Shown in pieces: positions 1 to 9,210 of a stretch of DNA of 64,000 nt. A program made the translations under genes and the position numbers. The notes beneath the pieces are model-generated. The model ran no database searches. It was given only the letters and a program-made list of their open reading frames with translations, and was not told the origin of the DNA. Each line of letters begins with the position of its first letter. Within the stretch, counting starts at the first letter, position 1. This DNA is from Lysinibacillus sp. 2017. GTDB taxonomy: Bacteria > Bacillota > Bacilli > Bacillales_A > Planococcaceae. Where the stretch lies: assembly GCF_003073375.1 (NCBI RefSeq), contig NZ_CP029002.1, positions 358,001-422,000 on the forward strand, in the 5' to 3' direction.

Positions 1-1
1 T

Positions 2-1660
2 TCGAATGCAGTAGCCAAAGATGGTTATGTGTATGTAACGATTAGTCGTGATGTTTTAGAACTAGATACACAATTAACAATTAAAGGTCTTTCTTTAGGT
101 ACGATGGTTATTATTAACGTTGATGCAGCAGGAAGTGAAGTAATTAATACACGTAGTAAAATCGTCTTGAATTATAACGGTGTAGAACGAAATAACCGTG
201 AAAGTGAATACTTTGATGACAATGTTGTGCTTTGGAACTTTGTAAATGGTAGTCAATCGTTTAGTGGAACTGCTAATTTAATGAATACATGGCAAGGTTC
301 AATTTTAGCGCCGAATGCAGAGGTATCAAACTATCATAATGTAGATGGTAATATTATTGCGAAAAAGTTTAAAAATAAGGGTGGAGAAACGCATCGTTGG
401 GACTTCCAAGGTACTGTAGTAGAAGGAACAGAGGCAACGCCAGAAGAACCTGAAACAAATCCAGGAGCAGAGGTAACACCAGAAGAACCTGAAACAAATC
501 CAGGGGCAGAGGTAACACCAGAAGAACCTGAAACAAACCCAGGAACAGAAGTAACACCAGAAGAACCTGAAATAAACCCAGGAACAGAAGTAACACCAGA
601 AGAACCTGAAACAAACCCAGGAACAGAGATAACACCAGAAGAACCTGAAACAAACCCAGGAACAGAAGTAACACCAGAAGAACCTGAAACAAATCCAGGA
701 ACAGAAGTAACACCAGAAGAACCTGAAACAAATCCAGGAGCAGAGGTAACACCAGAAGAACCTGAAATAAATCCAGGAACAGAAGTAACGCCAGAAGAAC
801 CTGAAATAAAACCAGGAACAGAAGTGACACCAGAGCCTGAAGTTAACCCAGGAACAGAAGTAACACCAGAAGAACCTGAAACAAACCCAGGAACAGAAAT
901 AACACCAGAAGAACCTGAAACAAATCCAGGAACAGAAGTAACACCAGAAGAACCTGAAACAAATCCAGGAACAGAGGTAACGCCAGAAGAACCTGAAATA
1001 AATCCAGGAACAGAAGTAACACCAGAACCTGAAACAGACCCAGGAACAGAGGTAATGCCAGAACCTGAAATAAACCCAGGAACAGAAGTAACACCAGAAG
1101 AACCTGAAATAAACCCAGGAACAGAAGTAAAGCCAGAGCCTGAAGTTAACCCAGGAACAGAAGGAACGCCAGAGGAACCTGAAACAAATCCAGGAACAGA
1201 AGTAACACCAGAACCTGAAACAGACCCAGGAACAGAAGTGATACCAGAACCTGAAACAAATCCAGGAACAGAGATAACACCAGAACCTGAAGTAACTCCA
1301 GGAAAAGAAGGAACACTAGAGCCTGAAACTAACCCAGGAACAGAGGTAACGCCAGAACCTGAAGAAGTTCTAGGTACCAATGATATAGAAATACCTGATG
1401 AAGAAATAGAAGTATCGGTTGAAATTGGAAATGAACTGATGTCAGTGCCGAATGTATTTGCTGAAAGTGGAATGGCAACGAATAAAGAAATCGTAGAGGA
1501 AGTACCCGCTACTCAGACAATTACTACTGAGTCAGAAACGACAATTGAAAAATTACCACAAACCGATGGCGCATCTCAAAAAGGCATCATGTACACGGGT
1601 TTAGCTTTATTATTAGGCAGCGTGCTAGCGTTTGTAAAACGCCGTCATAAACAGTTTTAA
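2..1660 (+). CDS. Choice-of-anchor A domain cell-wall protein, 5' truncated by window edge
   Basis: The reading frame is open to the first base of the window, so the true start lies upstream; the ATG at 29 is internal. The visible N-terminal part (to about residue 140) resembles the end of a choice-of-anchor A adhesin-type domain (GSILAPNAEV, then NGNIIA-like and GETHRWDFQG). It is followed by about 24 copies of an acidic, proline-rich 13-residue repeat of the type TPEEPETNPGTEV, which probably acts as a stalk through the wall. The C-terminus has a sorting-signal layout: LPQTD, a hydrophobic stretch (YTGLALLLGSVLAFV) and a basic tail (KRRHKQF). The motif is LPQTD rather than the usual LPXTG, so the responsible sortase is uncertain. 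Surface location is inferred from this layout. A terminator follows. Confidence 0.8.
   Translation, partial: SNAVAKDGYVYVTISRDVLELDTQLTIKGLSLGTMVIINVDAAGSEVINTRSKIVLNYNGVERNNRESEYFDDNVVLWNFVNGSQSFSGTANLMNTWQGSILAPNAEVSNYHNVDGNIIAKKFKNKGGETHRWDFQGTVVEGTEATPEEPETNPGAEVTPEEPETNPGAEVTPEEPETNPGTEVTPEEPEINPGTEVTPEEPETNPGTEITPEEPETNPGTEVTPEEPETNPGTEVTPEEPETNPGAEVTPEEPEINPGTEVTPEEPEIKPGTEVTPEPEVNPGTEVTPEEPETNPGTEITPEEPETNPGTEVTPEEPETNPGTEVTPEEPEINPGTEVTPEPETDPGTEVMPEPEINPGTEVTPEEPEINPGTEVKPEPEVNPGTEGTPEEPETNPGTEVTPEPETDPGTEVIPEPETNPGTEITPEPEVTPGKEGTLEPETNPGTEVTPEPEEVLGTNDIEIPDEEIEVSVEIGNELMSVPNVFAESGMATNKEIVEEVPATQTITTESETTIEKLPQTDGASQKGIMYTGLALLLGSVLAFVKRRHKQF
435..1360 (+). repeat. In-frame 39-bp tandem repeats
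   Basis: About 24 copies of a 39-bp unit, with some 36-bp units that lack one Glu codon, encode the PEEPE(T/I)NPG(T/A)EV stalk. Copies differ mainly by single-base changes, typical of a length-variable surface-protein repeat. Long open frames on the other strand here are by-products of the repeat. Confidence 0.9.
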
Positions 1661-1671
1661 AAAGAAGAAAA

Positions 1672-1707
1672 GCGTAGCCACTTGTTTAAATGGATACGCT
1701 TTTTCTC
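1672..1707. terminator. Bidirectional intrinsic terminator
   Basis: Stem AAAAGCGTA.CCA / TGG.TACGCTTTTT between the wall protein and the convergent ywbE-like gene. It has T/A runs on both sides, so it can serve both genes. Confidence 0.75.
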
Positions 1708-1708
1708 A

Positions 1709-1906
1709 TCATTTCGGATATGTTTGACAAACGCGTCCAATTTGACCATCTGTTAAACGCACTTTAATGCCGTGTGGGTGAGAGCTACTATTCGTTAATA
1801 AATCTTTTACGATTCCGCGCGTTGTTGTACCTGTACGCTGATCCTTTTTCAAGACGATATCCACTTCTAAGCCAGCAAATACATCACTACGATTTTTTCC
1901 GTTCAT
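1709..1906 (-). CDS. ywbE: YwbE family protein
   Basis: A 65-residue basic protein that looks full length for the YwbE/DUF2196 family (MNGKNRSDVFAGLEVDIV, then KKDQRTGTTTRGIVKDLL and SSHPHGIKVRLTDGQIGRV). The family is widespread in Firmicutes and other bacteria. The small KOW-like beta fold suggests nucleic-acid contact, but the biochemical role is unknown to me. The start has a Shine-Dalgarno (AAAGGAG) on the minus strand. It is monocistronic, convergent with the wall protein upstream and followed by a shared terminator. Confidence 0.85.
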   Translation of the reverse strand: MNGKNRSDVFAGLEVDIVLKKDQRTGTTTRGIVKDLLTNSSSHPHGIKVRLTDGQIGRVCQTYPK

Positions 1907-1955
1907 CTACAAAACTCCTTTAAATCAACATTCACTCAGTATACCACGTGAAATG

Positions 1956-1981
1956 AAAAAAGCCTTGCAACAAAGCAAGGC
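1956..1981 (-). terminator. Terminator of M19 dipeptidase
   Basis: Read on the minus strand: GCCTTGC, loop TTTGTT, GCAAGGC, then a T run. It lies just after the dipeptidase stop. Confidence 0.75.
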
Positions 1982-1992
1982 GTACTAAATGA

Positions 1993-2913
1993 TTATTTCG
2001 GCAAATGAGTCAAAAAGTTCGCATAGGCAAAACCACGTACATCGGCTTCACTATAATGCTTTAATAATTCATTGATGAAGTTTTGATGCATTCCAGCGTG
2101 CTCAAGATCCACAATTTTATAGTCGATACCATCGAAGTCAGAGCCGATGCCAATTAAATGTTTGCCGCCCATTGCACAAATGTAATCCACGTGACGTAGT
2201 AAATCTTGCATAGTCGCATTGTTCGTACCTGTTGTAAATTCAGGGTAGTAAACAACATGAATCGGTGCATTTTTAGCAATCATCGCTTTAATTTGAGCGT
2301 CATTTAAATTGCGAGGATGGTCGCAAACGCGCTTTGCATTCGAATGCGTTGCAAGGACATAATCAGCATGTTCAAGTACATTCCAAAAGCTTTGGACATT
2401 TAAATGCGAGACATCTGTAAAAATTTTATACGCATTGTTAAGCCTTATGATTTCCTTGCCAAATGCTGTAACGCCACGTCCTAGATCACTACAAAGTCCA
2501 TCTGCTGCTTCGTTGGCTCCATTCCATGTCAGCCCAATTACGAGCACACCAAATTTTTGGAACTGGTGATAGATTTCAATATCGCCACCGAAAAAGCCAA
2601 CGCCTTCAATCGTTAAAAAGGCGCCGATTTGACCAGGACGCAGCTGATTAAAGTCAGCCCACTTTTTAATGTGTACGACGTTTTCACGAATGACCTGCTT
2701 GTTGAAATAGTCAACCTGTTTCAACGCGGCCGCTAATTTTTGCTCCTTTGACCAATCCGGCATTACAAAAATCGCAAATGCCTGTGCCTGAACATGACCA
2801 GCCTGCAATTTTTCAACATTCACATCAAGGTGAGGGGAAGAATAGAAATCGTAATCATGTTCATACATACGTAATAGTGCATCACAATGTAAATCAATAA
2901 TCGGAATCGCCAT
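1993..2913 (-). CDS. Membrane dipeptidase family (peptidase M19) protein
   Basis: A renal-dipeptidase-like zinc peptidase of 306 residues. The family hydrolyses dipeptides, including D-containing ones, with a binuclear zinc centre. Visible ligand motifs are HCD near the N-terminus (IDLHCDALL), the bridging Glu in TIEGVGFFGGD, a His in LATHSNAKRVCDHPRN and the Asp in IGIGSDFDGID. I chose the ATG at 2913 (MAIPIIDLHCD) because AAGGTAGG lies 7 nt upstream; a start 18 bp further out would put this SD inside the gene. There is no signal peptide, so a cytoplasmic enzyme is likely. Flanked by its own terminator. Confidence 0.88.
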   Translation of the reverse strand: MAIPIIDLHCDALLRMYEHDYDFYSSPHLDVNVEKLQAGHVQAQAFAIFVMPDWSKEQKLAAALKQVDYFNKQVIRENVVHIKKWADFNQLRPGQIGAFLTIEGVGFFGGDIEIYHQFQKFGVLVIGLTWNGANEAADGLCSDLGRGVTAFGKEIIRLNNAYKIFTDVSHLNVQSFWNVLEHADYVLATHSNAKRVCDHPRNLNDAQIKAMIAKNAPIHVVYYPEFTTGTNNATMQDLLRHVDYICAMGGKHLIGIGSDFDGIDYKIVDLEHAGMHQNFINELLKHYSEADVRGFAYANFLTHLPK

Positions 2914-2940
2914 AGTAAAACCTACCTTCATTGAAATTTA

Positions 2941-2972
2941 AAAAAGGCGAATGACCGAAATCATTCACCTTA
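2941..2972 (-). terminator. Terminator of ABC exporter
   Basis: Minus-strand stem AAGGTGAATGA / TCATTCGCCTT followed by T6, between the exporter stop and the dipeptidase start. Confidence 0.75.
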
Positions 2973-2990
2973 AATTGTATTCCTAGAGCA

Positions 2991-4694
2991 TTACGCATGA
3001 TGCAGGCCAGCAAAAATGCCGCCTTTTTCAACAAGCTCCTCGTATGTGCCGTGCTCTTCAATGCCATTTGGCGTCACAACAAAAATATAATCCGCATCAC
3101 GAATCGTTGCTAAACGGTGCGCGATAATGAGCGTTGTACGATTCTTCGCTAAATCATTGAGTGACTGCTGAATGATACGCTCTGTTGCCGTATCTAAAGC
3201 AGACGTCGCTTCATCTAAAATTAAAATCGGTGGGTTTTTCAGGAACATACGCGCAATCGCCAAGCGTTGTTTTTGTCCACCCGATAATTTCAGACCACGT
3301 TCACCGATTTGCGTATCGAAGCCTTCTGGTAATTGCTCGATAAATTCACGTAAATTTGCTTGTTCAGCCGCGGCTAAAATTTCTTCAAAGCTTGCGCCTA
3401 ATTTACCATATTCGATGTTTTCACGAATAGTTCCTGTGAATAAGAACACATCCTGCTGCACAGTACCAATTTGTTTACGAAGGGATTCCTGTGTATAGTC
3501 GCGGATATCCTCTCCGTCGATGGTAATCGCACCTGCTGTTACATCATAAAAGCGGGGGATAAGTGCACTAATTGTCGTTTTACCAGAACCTGATGGACCA
3601 ACGAATGCCACTGTTTTTCCAGCTTTTACGCTAAATGAAAGGTTGTTCAATACTTGCTTGCTATCGGCATAGTTGAAGCTTACATTTTTAAATTCGATAT
3701 CCCCGTTTAAATAGTCGACAGCAATTGCATTCGGACGATCGACAACAGTCGGCTCCTGATCAAGTAAATCGCAGAAGCGCTTAAAGCCAGCCATTCCTTT
3801 AGGGTAAAGCTCAAGTAGTGCACTAATTTTATCAATTGGTTTAATTAAAACGTTGGTAAATAGTACGAAGCTGACAAATTCACCAGGTTTTAAATCGCCT
3901 TGATATGAAAGCCAAGCCCCAACAACTAGTACAAGTAATGTCAGCAGACGCGTCAATAGATAGATACTTGAATGCGTGCCCGCCATGACTTTGTACGCGT
4001 AAATTTTCGCTTTACGGAACAAGGCGTTTTGCTCTTTGAAGCGGTTTTTTTCAAATTCTTCGTTCGTAAATGATTTCACCACGCGAATCCCTGAAAAGCT
4101 GTCCTCCACGCGACCATTGATGTTCGCAATCTCCCCATACATAACCGTCCAACCTTTTTTCATGCGCTTGTTGCTCATGTACATGACGATAATTAAAAAC
4201 GGAACAAAGATTAAAATAATCGTCGCTAAGGTTGCGTTGATGTTGTACATAATCGTGAATGCCCCGATAAATGTCATGATTGCGATGAATAAATCTTCTG
4301 GACCATGATGCGCGAACTCCCCAATATCAAATAAATCATTCGTGATCCGACTCATTAAATGACCGGTTTTGGTATTGTCAAAAAACGTATAAGGCTGACG
4401 CTGCACGTGATTGAACAGTTGCTGGCGCATATCGCTCTCGATATTCACCCCGAGCTTATGCCCTAAATAGTTGACGATAAAGTTCATTACTGTACTTAAT
4501 ATGTACGTCAGTAGGAGGAGTGCACTAATCTTTGTAATCATGCCCCAATCCCCAGTAGGTAACAATTCATCGATAAACCACTGCACGGCTACGGGGAAAA
4601 GTAATTCTAAAATCGCCACAAAAATCGCGCTTGAAAAATCGATGATAAACAGGCGCTTATGTGGCTTGTAGTACGTAAAAAATCTAGATAGCAT
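2991..4694 (-). CDS. ABC exporter, fused permease and ATPase (half transporter)
   Basis: 567 residues with the type IV (MsbA/Sav1866-like) half-transporter layout: six hydrophobic segments in the first 300 residues, then a nucleotide-binding domain with Walker A GPSGSGKTT, signature LSGGQKQRLAIAR, Walker B ILILDEATSALD and the H-loop AHRLAT. It probably works as a homodimer exporting a lipid, peptide or drug; the substrate cannot be read from sequence. The ATG at 4694 (MLSRFFTYYKPHKR) is preceded by AGAAAGGAC at good spacing; an upstream in-frame ATG at 4718 lacks an SD. It is a single gene with its own terminator. Confidence 0.9.
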   Translation of the reverse strand: MLSRFFTYYKPHKRLFIIDFSSAIFVAILELLFPVAVQWFIDELLPTGDWGMITKISALLLLTYILSTVMNFIVNYLGHKLGVNIESDMRQQLFNHVQRQPYTFFDNTKTGHLMSRITNDLFDIGEFAHHGPEDLFIAIMTFIGAFTIMYNINATLATIILIFVPFLIIVMYMSNKRMKKGWTVMYGEIANINGRVEDSFSGIRVVKSFTNEEFEKNRFKEQNALFRKAKIYAYKVMAGTHSSIYLLTRLLTLLVLVVGAWLSYQGDLKPGEFVSFVLFTNVLIKPIDKISALLELYPKGMAGFKRFCDLLDQEPTVVDRPNAIAVDYLNGDIEFKNVSFNYADSKQVLNNLSFSVKAGKTVAFVGPSGSGKTTISALIPRFYDVTAGAITIDGEDIRDYTQESLRKQIGTVQQDVFLFTGTIRENIEYGKLGASFEEILAAAEQANLREFIEQLPEGFDTQIGERGLKLSGGQKQRLAIARMFLKNPPILILDEATSALDTATERIIQQSLNDLAKNRTTLIIAHRLATIRDADYIFVVTPNGIEEHGTYEELVEKGGIFAGLHHA

Positions 4695-4877
4695 TTCAAG
4701 TCCTTTCTGTTTGACCATTCACTAAAGTGAACGCAACATGTTGTAGTTGGAATAGTTAGTAGGATTATAACATTTTTTAGAAGTTTTTCGAGAAACGAAA
4801 TAAGAGAGGCACATAACTTATAACGAATGGATGAACAATGGTAAACTAAATAAAACGACTAATTAAAGGGTGTTCGT

Positions 4878-5783
4878 ATGAATTTTTATATTGTAATGCA
4901 AGGCAAAACTTATGATGAGGCAAAAAATAAACAAGTAGTTTGGTGCTCAATTCTTGATAGCAGTGGACAAACACCGCATTCTTGGGAACGTATGAAGGAA
5001 GTCAAAAAGGGCGATGCGATTTTCCATTGTGTCAAAGGGGAAATTGTGGCGTTTAGTATCGCACAAGAAGATTGTCAACAAGGCATCGATCCATTAACGG
5101 GTTCAGGTCAAGTGGGTCATTTATTTAAATCGATTTATGAAGAACTTATATTCCCATTGAACATAAAAGTACATTTTGATGAGGTCCAGCCATTACTACC
5201 TACCAAGTACTCACCGTTCCAACAAAATGGTGATGGCAACCAAGGCTTTTTATATCCGTGCAACGAAATGTTAGCGATTAAGCTACTAGAACTGATTAGT
5301 GACGCCAATATTTACGAGGAAAACGAAGAGCAACTGGAATTCGCGATGGGGTTAATCGCGCAAAAAGAACGTAACACATTAGCCCCCGTACTTATTGAAA
5401 CAGAAGCAAAAGCCAAGGTAAAAATCCGCAAAGGTCAACAAAAATTCCACAAGCAATTAGCGCCGTTATGGGATCATCACTGTGCATTATGCGGCATTGA
5501 CCTACCTGAATTACTACGTGCCAGTCATTCAAAACCTTGGAAGGATTCAACGGATGAGGAACGACTAAATCCGTACAACGGCATTCTTTTATGCAGCAAC
5601 CATGACGCAATGTATGACAAAGGCTATATCGCTTTTGATGGTACTGGGAAGATTCATATTTCACCTGAGATTGAAAAGATTGATTATGTGAAATATGGGA
5701 TTCATGACAAGATGCGTGTTGCCAGGGTGGAAGAGAATAAGAGTTATTTTAAGTGGCATAAAAGGAATGTTTTTAAAGGATAA
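4878..5783 (+). CDS. EVE-like domain plus HNH endonuclease (putative modification-dependent restriction enzyme)
   Basis: 301 residues. The N-terminal ~130 residues resemble an EVE/PUA-type modified-base reader (HSWERMKEVKKGDAIFHCVKGEIVAFS). The C-terminal ~100 residues contain an HNH_2 nuclease: CALCGI, the catalytic region LRASHSKPW, and NPYNGILLCSNHDAMYDKGYI. Fusions of a base reader to HNH are known as type IV, modification-dependent restriction enzymes (EVE-HNH enzymes have been characterised, recalled from memory). Cutting of DNA with modified cytosines is therefore the best guess, not shown here. SD AAAGGGTG precedes the ATG. It is convergent with a helicase/NUDIX pair that also looks defensive. 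Confidence 0.75.
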   Translation: MNFYIVMQGKTYDEAKNKQVVWCSILDSSGQTPHSWERMKEVKKGDAIFHCVKGEIVAFSIAQEDCQQGIDPLTGSGQVGHLFKSIYEELIFPLNIKVHFDEVQPLLPTKYSPFQQNGDGNQGFLYPCNEMLAIKLLELISDANIYEENEEQLEFAMGLIAQKERNTLAPVLIETEAKAKVKIRKGQQKFHKQLAPLWDHHCALCGIDLPELLRASHSKPWKDSTDEERLNPYNGILLCSNHDAMYDKGYIAFDGTGKIHISPEIEKIDYVKYGIHDKMRVARVEENKSYFKWHKRNVFKG

Positions 5784-5786
5784 TAG

Positions 5787-5832
5787 AAAAGAGTTAGTGT
5801 GTGGGCAAGTACCACAACACTAACTCTTTTTT
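5787..5832. terminator. Strong bidirectional terminator
   Basis: 14-bp stem AAAAGAGTTAGTGT / ACACTAACTCTTTT between convergent genes, with T runs in both directions. Confidence 0.85.
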
Positions 5833-8701
5833 ATTCTTCCACTAGATAATGATAGATATCATATTGAACGGGCTGTTCTAATACCATTTCCATTGTGACA
5901 ACGGGGTATGCTTTATCATTTTCGATTACCTGATCTGGTCGAGCTGAACTTGGAATAACTTGTCCTTTACCTAGATAGTAGAAGTCTTTTCCGACACCAT
6001 TATCTTTCTTTACGAAAAGATAAACATTGGTGCCATTATCTACAGAATGAATAAGTGTTTTCATTTCTGGTGAATGGAGGTGACGATTTTTAGTTGAACA
6101 CCATCTAAAAGATTCGGTAGAAAGAAATTCATCCATATAGTTTGTTTCAATATCGTCTTCGTTATTTTTGTGATAGTTTACGAAAATAGGGAAGTCTCCA
6201 TGTTTAGGGCGACCACCATTCAGTGTGCCTTCCTCATTTTTCAGCCAATTTAATAAGCGGCATACTTCACGACGCGAATATTTTTGATAAAGGGTAAACA
6301 TTTCGGCATTATTATATTCTTTGTTTTTTTCAAACGCGCAATGAAGCAAATCAACAAGGTATTGTTTAAAATTGCTATCTTGCAGAGACTGTTGAAGTTC
6401 CTCATTGAATAGATAAGTATCGTTAACTTTAACGATAAAAGGCTTTAAACCGAATTTTTTACGATCATTTTCCACAAAAAAATCTAAAGAAAATACATTC
6501 TCAATAGATGCCATTGTATTTTCATCATAATAAATAGATTTAGCTTTTAATTGCTCAATGAACGCTTGCTTTGTAATGGATTCTTGCTGAGTAAGTAATT
6601 CCAACAAAAGAATTTCATGAATACGTTTGCCAGGCAATAGATCCTTGCCGATCATCATCAACACAGCTTTTTCATAATTAGTAATTGAAGGAATAGGCTC
6701 TTTTATCTTTACTAGAAAATCATAGTAAGTATTTGCATAGTTAATAATGACTTCTGGATCTAATGAGTCATGTTTCATGAAATCAAATAAAGTGGGCTGC
6801 GTACCAATTCTGTTTTTTAATGCATGATAGCTATCTTCTAAAATTTTCTTTGTTGATAATTGAACTTTTGTAATCGCATCAAAAATTTGCTTCTTCGCAA
6901 TTTCTTCAAAATTAATCGTCGAAACACCTTGAATGTAATCAGTATTTACTGTACGTCGTCGGACATTATCTTTGTTCATTGATTTATCACCAGAAAGGGC
7001 AATCGGAATTAAATAGTTGTTTTTATAGTTCCCAATAAAATCAATAATCGTCACGAATTCTTTCACATCATGTTTACGTAATCCACGACCAAGTTGTTGG
7101 ATGAAAATAATGCTCGACTGAGTTTGACGAAGCATAACAATTTGATTTAAGAAGGGAATGTCGATTCCCTCGTTGAAAATATCCACAGTTAAAATGTATT
7201 CTAATTCACCATTTTCTAATTTGGCAATTGCTTCTTCTCGTTCTTCCTGTGAGTTGTCCCCTGTAAGTGCAATGGTTTTGTAACCACGCATATTTAGTAA
7301 ATTTGAAAGGGAACGCGCTTCCTCTTTCGTACTACAGAACATTAAACCACGCACGCGATCACCAGAAAATCCATAATAAGAAACTTTATCGATAATATGG
7401 TCAATTCGTTCTTTGTGAATTAGTTTTTGTAAATCGGCCGTTTCATCAATTAATTCACCATCCAGCTCATAGTCCGTCACACCGAAATAGTGGAAGGGGC
7501 AAAGCATATCTTCTTCTAATGCCGCTTGAAGGCGAATTTCATAGGCAACATTGTAATCAAACAGCTCAAAAATATTAAAATTGTCTGTACGTTCTGGTGT
7601 TGCTGTCATTCCTAATAAAAATTGAGGCTCAAAATAATCCATAATTTTTAAATAAGATTCTGCTCCGGCACGGTGTACTTCATCAATTAAAATGTAATCG
7701 AAATGATCTTTAGCAAATTGTTGTAAAAAACGGTCATTTGACATTGTTTGAACTGTGGCAAATATATAACGGGCGTCCAGTTCTTTAGAATTTCCCGATA
7801 AAATGCCGTAATCATCTGGGTCACCTAATAATATATTTTTGAAATCTTGCATCGCTTTCTTTAAAATTTGTTCCCGGTGTACAATAAATAGCATTCTTTT
7901 AGGTGCGAAATTTCGAACATCAAATGCAGATAAGTATGTTTTTCCAGTACCGGTTGCAGAAATAATAAGCCCGCGCTTTGCATCACTATCACGGAGCAGC
8001 TTTAATTGCTCGAGAGCATCAGTTTGCATTTTATTTGGTTGGATTTTTAAGCTTTCTTGTAATGGATTTGTCATATAAAGAGGTGGAGAAGCGACTTTAT
8101 TTCTCGCAAATTCAGGCTTCTCGTAGATGGCATTATATTTTCCAACCCATTCTGCTGTTAAAGGAGTTGCTTTTTCCCACTCGTATTCAAATTGATTTTT
8201 AAAATGATTAATGACTTCCCCATTTTCAAGAGAAGTTAAGTATACATTCCATTCAAAATTCGCCTTTAATGCGCTATCTGTTAAATTTGAACTTCCCACA
8301 ATAAGCGAGTAATGCTGTTCATGCTCAAAAATATAGCCTTTTGAATGAAAGCCTTTAACATCTGTCACACGGACGTCTACATTTGTTAATTTCAATAATT
8401 CTTTAAACATTTTTGGTTGATTGAAGCTTAAAAATGTCGAAGTTAAAATGCGACCACGAATGCCTTTTCTCTCAAGGTCATAAAGCATTGTTTTAATCGT
8501 TGCAAGTCCACCTTCTGTGATAAAGGCGACAGAGAAGGTGAAGGTTTTACATGTTTTCATTTCTTGTAAAAGTGTTGTGAGGACATTTTCATGTGCCCTG
8601 TTTGATAATAATCTCGGTTTAAACTGAGAAGAAACGGCTTTGTTCTGGTCGATGAATCCTTTATGTAATGAATCTTCGAACTTACGTATAAGTTGCTCCA
8701 T
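5831..8701 (-). CDS. PLD nuclease - SF2 helicase - DUF3427 protein
   Basis: 956 residues in three blocks. Residues ~1-180 form a phospholipase-D-type nuclease module with one HKD-like motif (GFHSKGYIF, then VGSSNLTDSAL). Residues ~220-560 are a superfamily 2 helicase: Walker A SATGTGKT, DEVH box LIDEVHRAG, motif III MTATPER, and motif VI QQLGRGLRK. The C-terminal ~350 residues match the DUF3427 tail of such helicases. The architecture resembles restriction-type and anti-phage nuclease-helicases; the action on DNA is inferred. SD GGTGGAGA precedes the ATG. A NUDIX gene lies 18 bp upstream on the same strand, so the two are probably co-transcribed. Confidence 0.85.
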   Translation of the reverse strand: MEQLIRKFEDSLHKGFIDQNKAVSSQFKPRLLSNRAHENVLTTLLQEMKTCKTFTFSVAFITEGGLATIKTMLYDLERKGIRGRILTSTFLSFNQPKMFKELLKLTNVDVRVTDVKGFHSKGYIFEHEQHYSLIVGSSNLTDSALKANFEWNVYLTSLENGEVINHFKNQFEYEWEKATPLTAEWVGKYNAIYEKPEFARNKVASPPLYMTNPLQESLKIQPNKMQTDALEQLKLLRDSDAKRGLIISATGTGKTYLSAFDVRNFAPKRMLFIVHREQILKKAMQDFKNILLGDPDDYGILSGNSKELDARYIFATVQTMSNDRFLQQFAKDHFDYILIDEVHRAGAESYLKIMDYFEPQFLLGMTATPERTDNFNIFELFDYNVAYEIRLQAALEEDMLCPFHYFGVTDYELDGELIDETADLQKLIHKERIDHIIDKVSYYGFSGDRVRGLMFCSTKEEARSLSNLLNMRGYKTIALTGDNSQEEREEAIAKLENGELEYILTVDIFNEGIDIPFLNQIVMLRQTQSSIIFIQQLGRGLRKHDVKEFVTIIDFIGNYKNNYLIPIALSGDKSMNKDNVRRRTVNTDYIQGVSTINFEEIAKKQIFDAITKVQLSTKKILEDSYHALKNRIGTQPTLFDFMKHDSLDPEVIINYANTYYDFLVKIKEPIPSITNYEKAVLMMIGKDLLPGKRIHEILLLELLTQQESITKQAFIEQLKAKSIYYDENTMASIENVFSLDFFVENDRKKFGLKPFIVKVNDTYLFNEELQQSLQDSNFKQYLVDLLHCAFEKNKEYNNAEMFTLYQKYSRREVCRLLNWLKNEEGTLNGGRPKHGDFPIFVNYHKNNEDDIETNYMDEFLSTESFRWCSTKNRHLHSPEMKTLIHSVDNGTNVYLFVKKDNGVGKDFYYLGKGQVIPSSARPDQVIENDKAYPVVTMEMVLEQPVQYDIYHYLVEE

Positions 8702-8719
8702 TAAATCTCCACCTTACGA

Positions 8720-9112
8720 TTATGATTGTGAAATTTTTTCCACAGCAGGAATGTCCGCTGGTGCAAAGTCTAATGTTTTAAGTGCTTTGCGAGTTACCCA
8801 TTTTGTGTCTGCGTGTTCTAATGCAGTGGGTTCACCATTGATGATTTTGGCCATATATGTTTCAAGACGAACGATAAACGTACCGTAATCATAGGTTGTA
8901 TCTTCTACTTTTTCACCAACAGAAATTTCACAAGCAAATTCTTCGGAAATTTCTCGTATTAATGCTTGTTGAGGTGTTTCGTCTTTTTCAATTTTCCCAC
9001 CTGGAAATTCCCAATAGTTTGGCAACGACATTTTGGGACTACGTTGTGCACAGTAGATTTCATTTTGTTCGTTTTCAATAATCGCTCCAACAACGTGTAC
9101 TTGTTTTTTCAA
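8720..9112 (-). CDS. NUDIX (deoxy)nucleoside triphosphate pyrophosphohydrolase
   Basis: 130 residues, MutT/CTP-pyrophosphohydrolase type. The Nudix box reads GGKIEKDE, seven residues, REISEEFAC; the usual final Gly is Ala, as in several MutT-like proteins. FPGGK and the QRS region near the N-terminus fit hydrolysis of (d)NTPs, possibly oxidised ones, to the monophosphate. The best start is a TTG at 9112 (MKKQVHVVGAII), with only a weak SD. It sits 18 bp upstream of the nuclease-helicase gene. This pairing hints at a nucleotide-based role in the same system, or simple house-cleaning; I cannot tell which. Confidence 0.85.
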   Translation of the reverse strand: MKKQVHVVGAIIENEQNEIYCAQRSPKMSLPNYWEFPGGKIEKDETPQQALIREISEEFACEISVGEKVEDTTYDYGTFIVRLETYMAKIINGEPTALEHADTKWVTRKALKTLDFAPADIPAVEKISQS

Positions 9113-9210
9113 AGGTATCAGTCCAATCTTGTATTCCTCTCTTTATTATATAAAACGAAGTAGGTAAACGGTTATATTAATTTAAAGGATTTATTTAACA
9201 TTAATGAAAT

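Noticed and set aside
334-1380. Long minus-strand open frames (Gly/Ser/Val-rich and Leu/Phe-rich) opposite the wall-protein repeats
   Set aside because: They mirror the 39-bp repeats, have no SD and no independent family; the plus-strand frame explains the composition.
5831-8701. Assignment of the PLD-helicase to the Mokosh defence system
   Set aside because: As I recall, Mokosh uses a different helicase type (SF1-like) and domain order; here it is an SF2 DEVH helicase with a DUF3427 tail.
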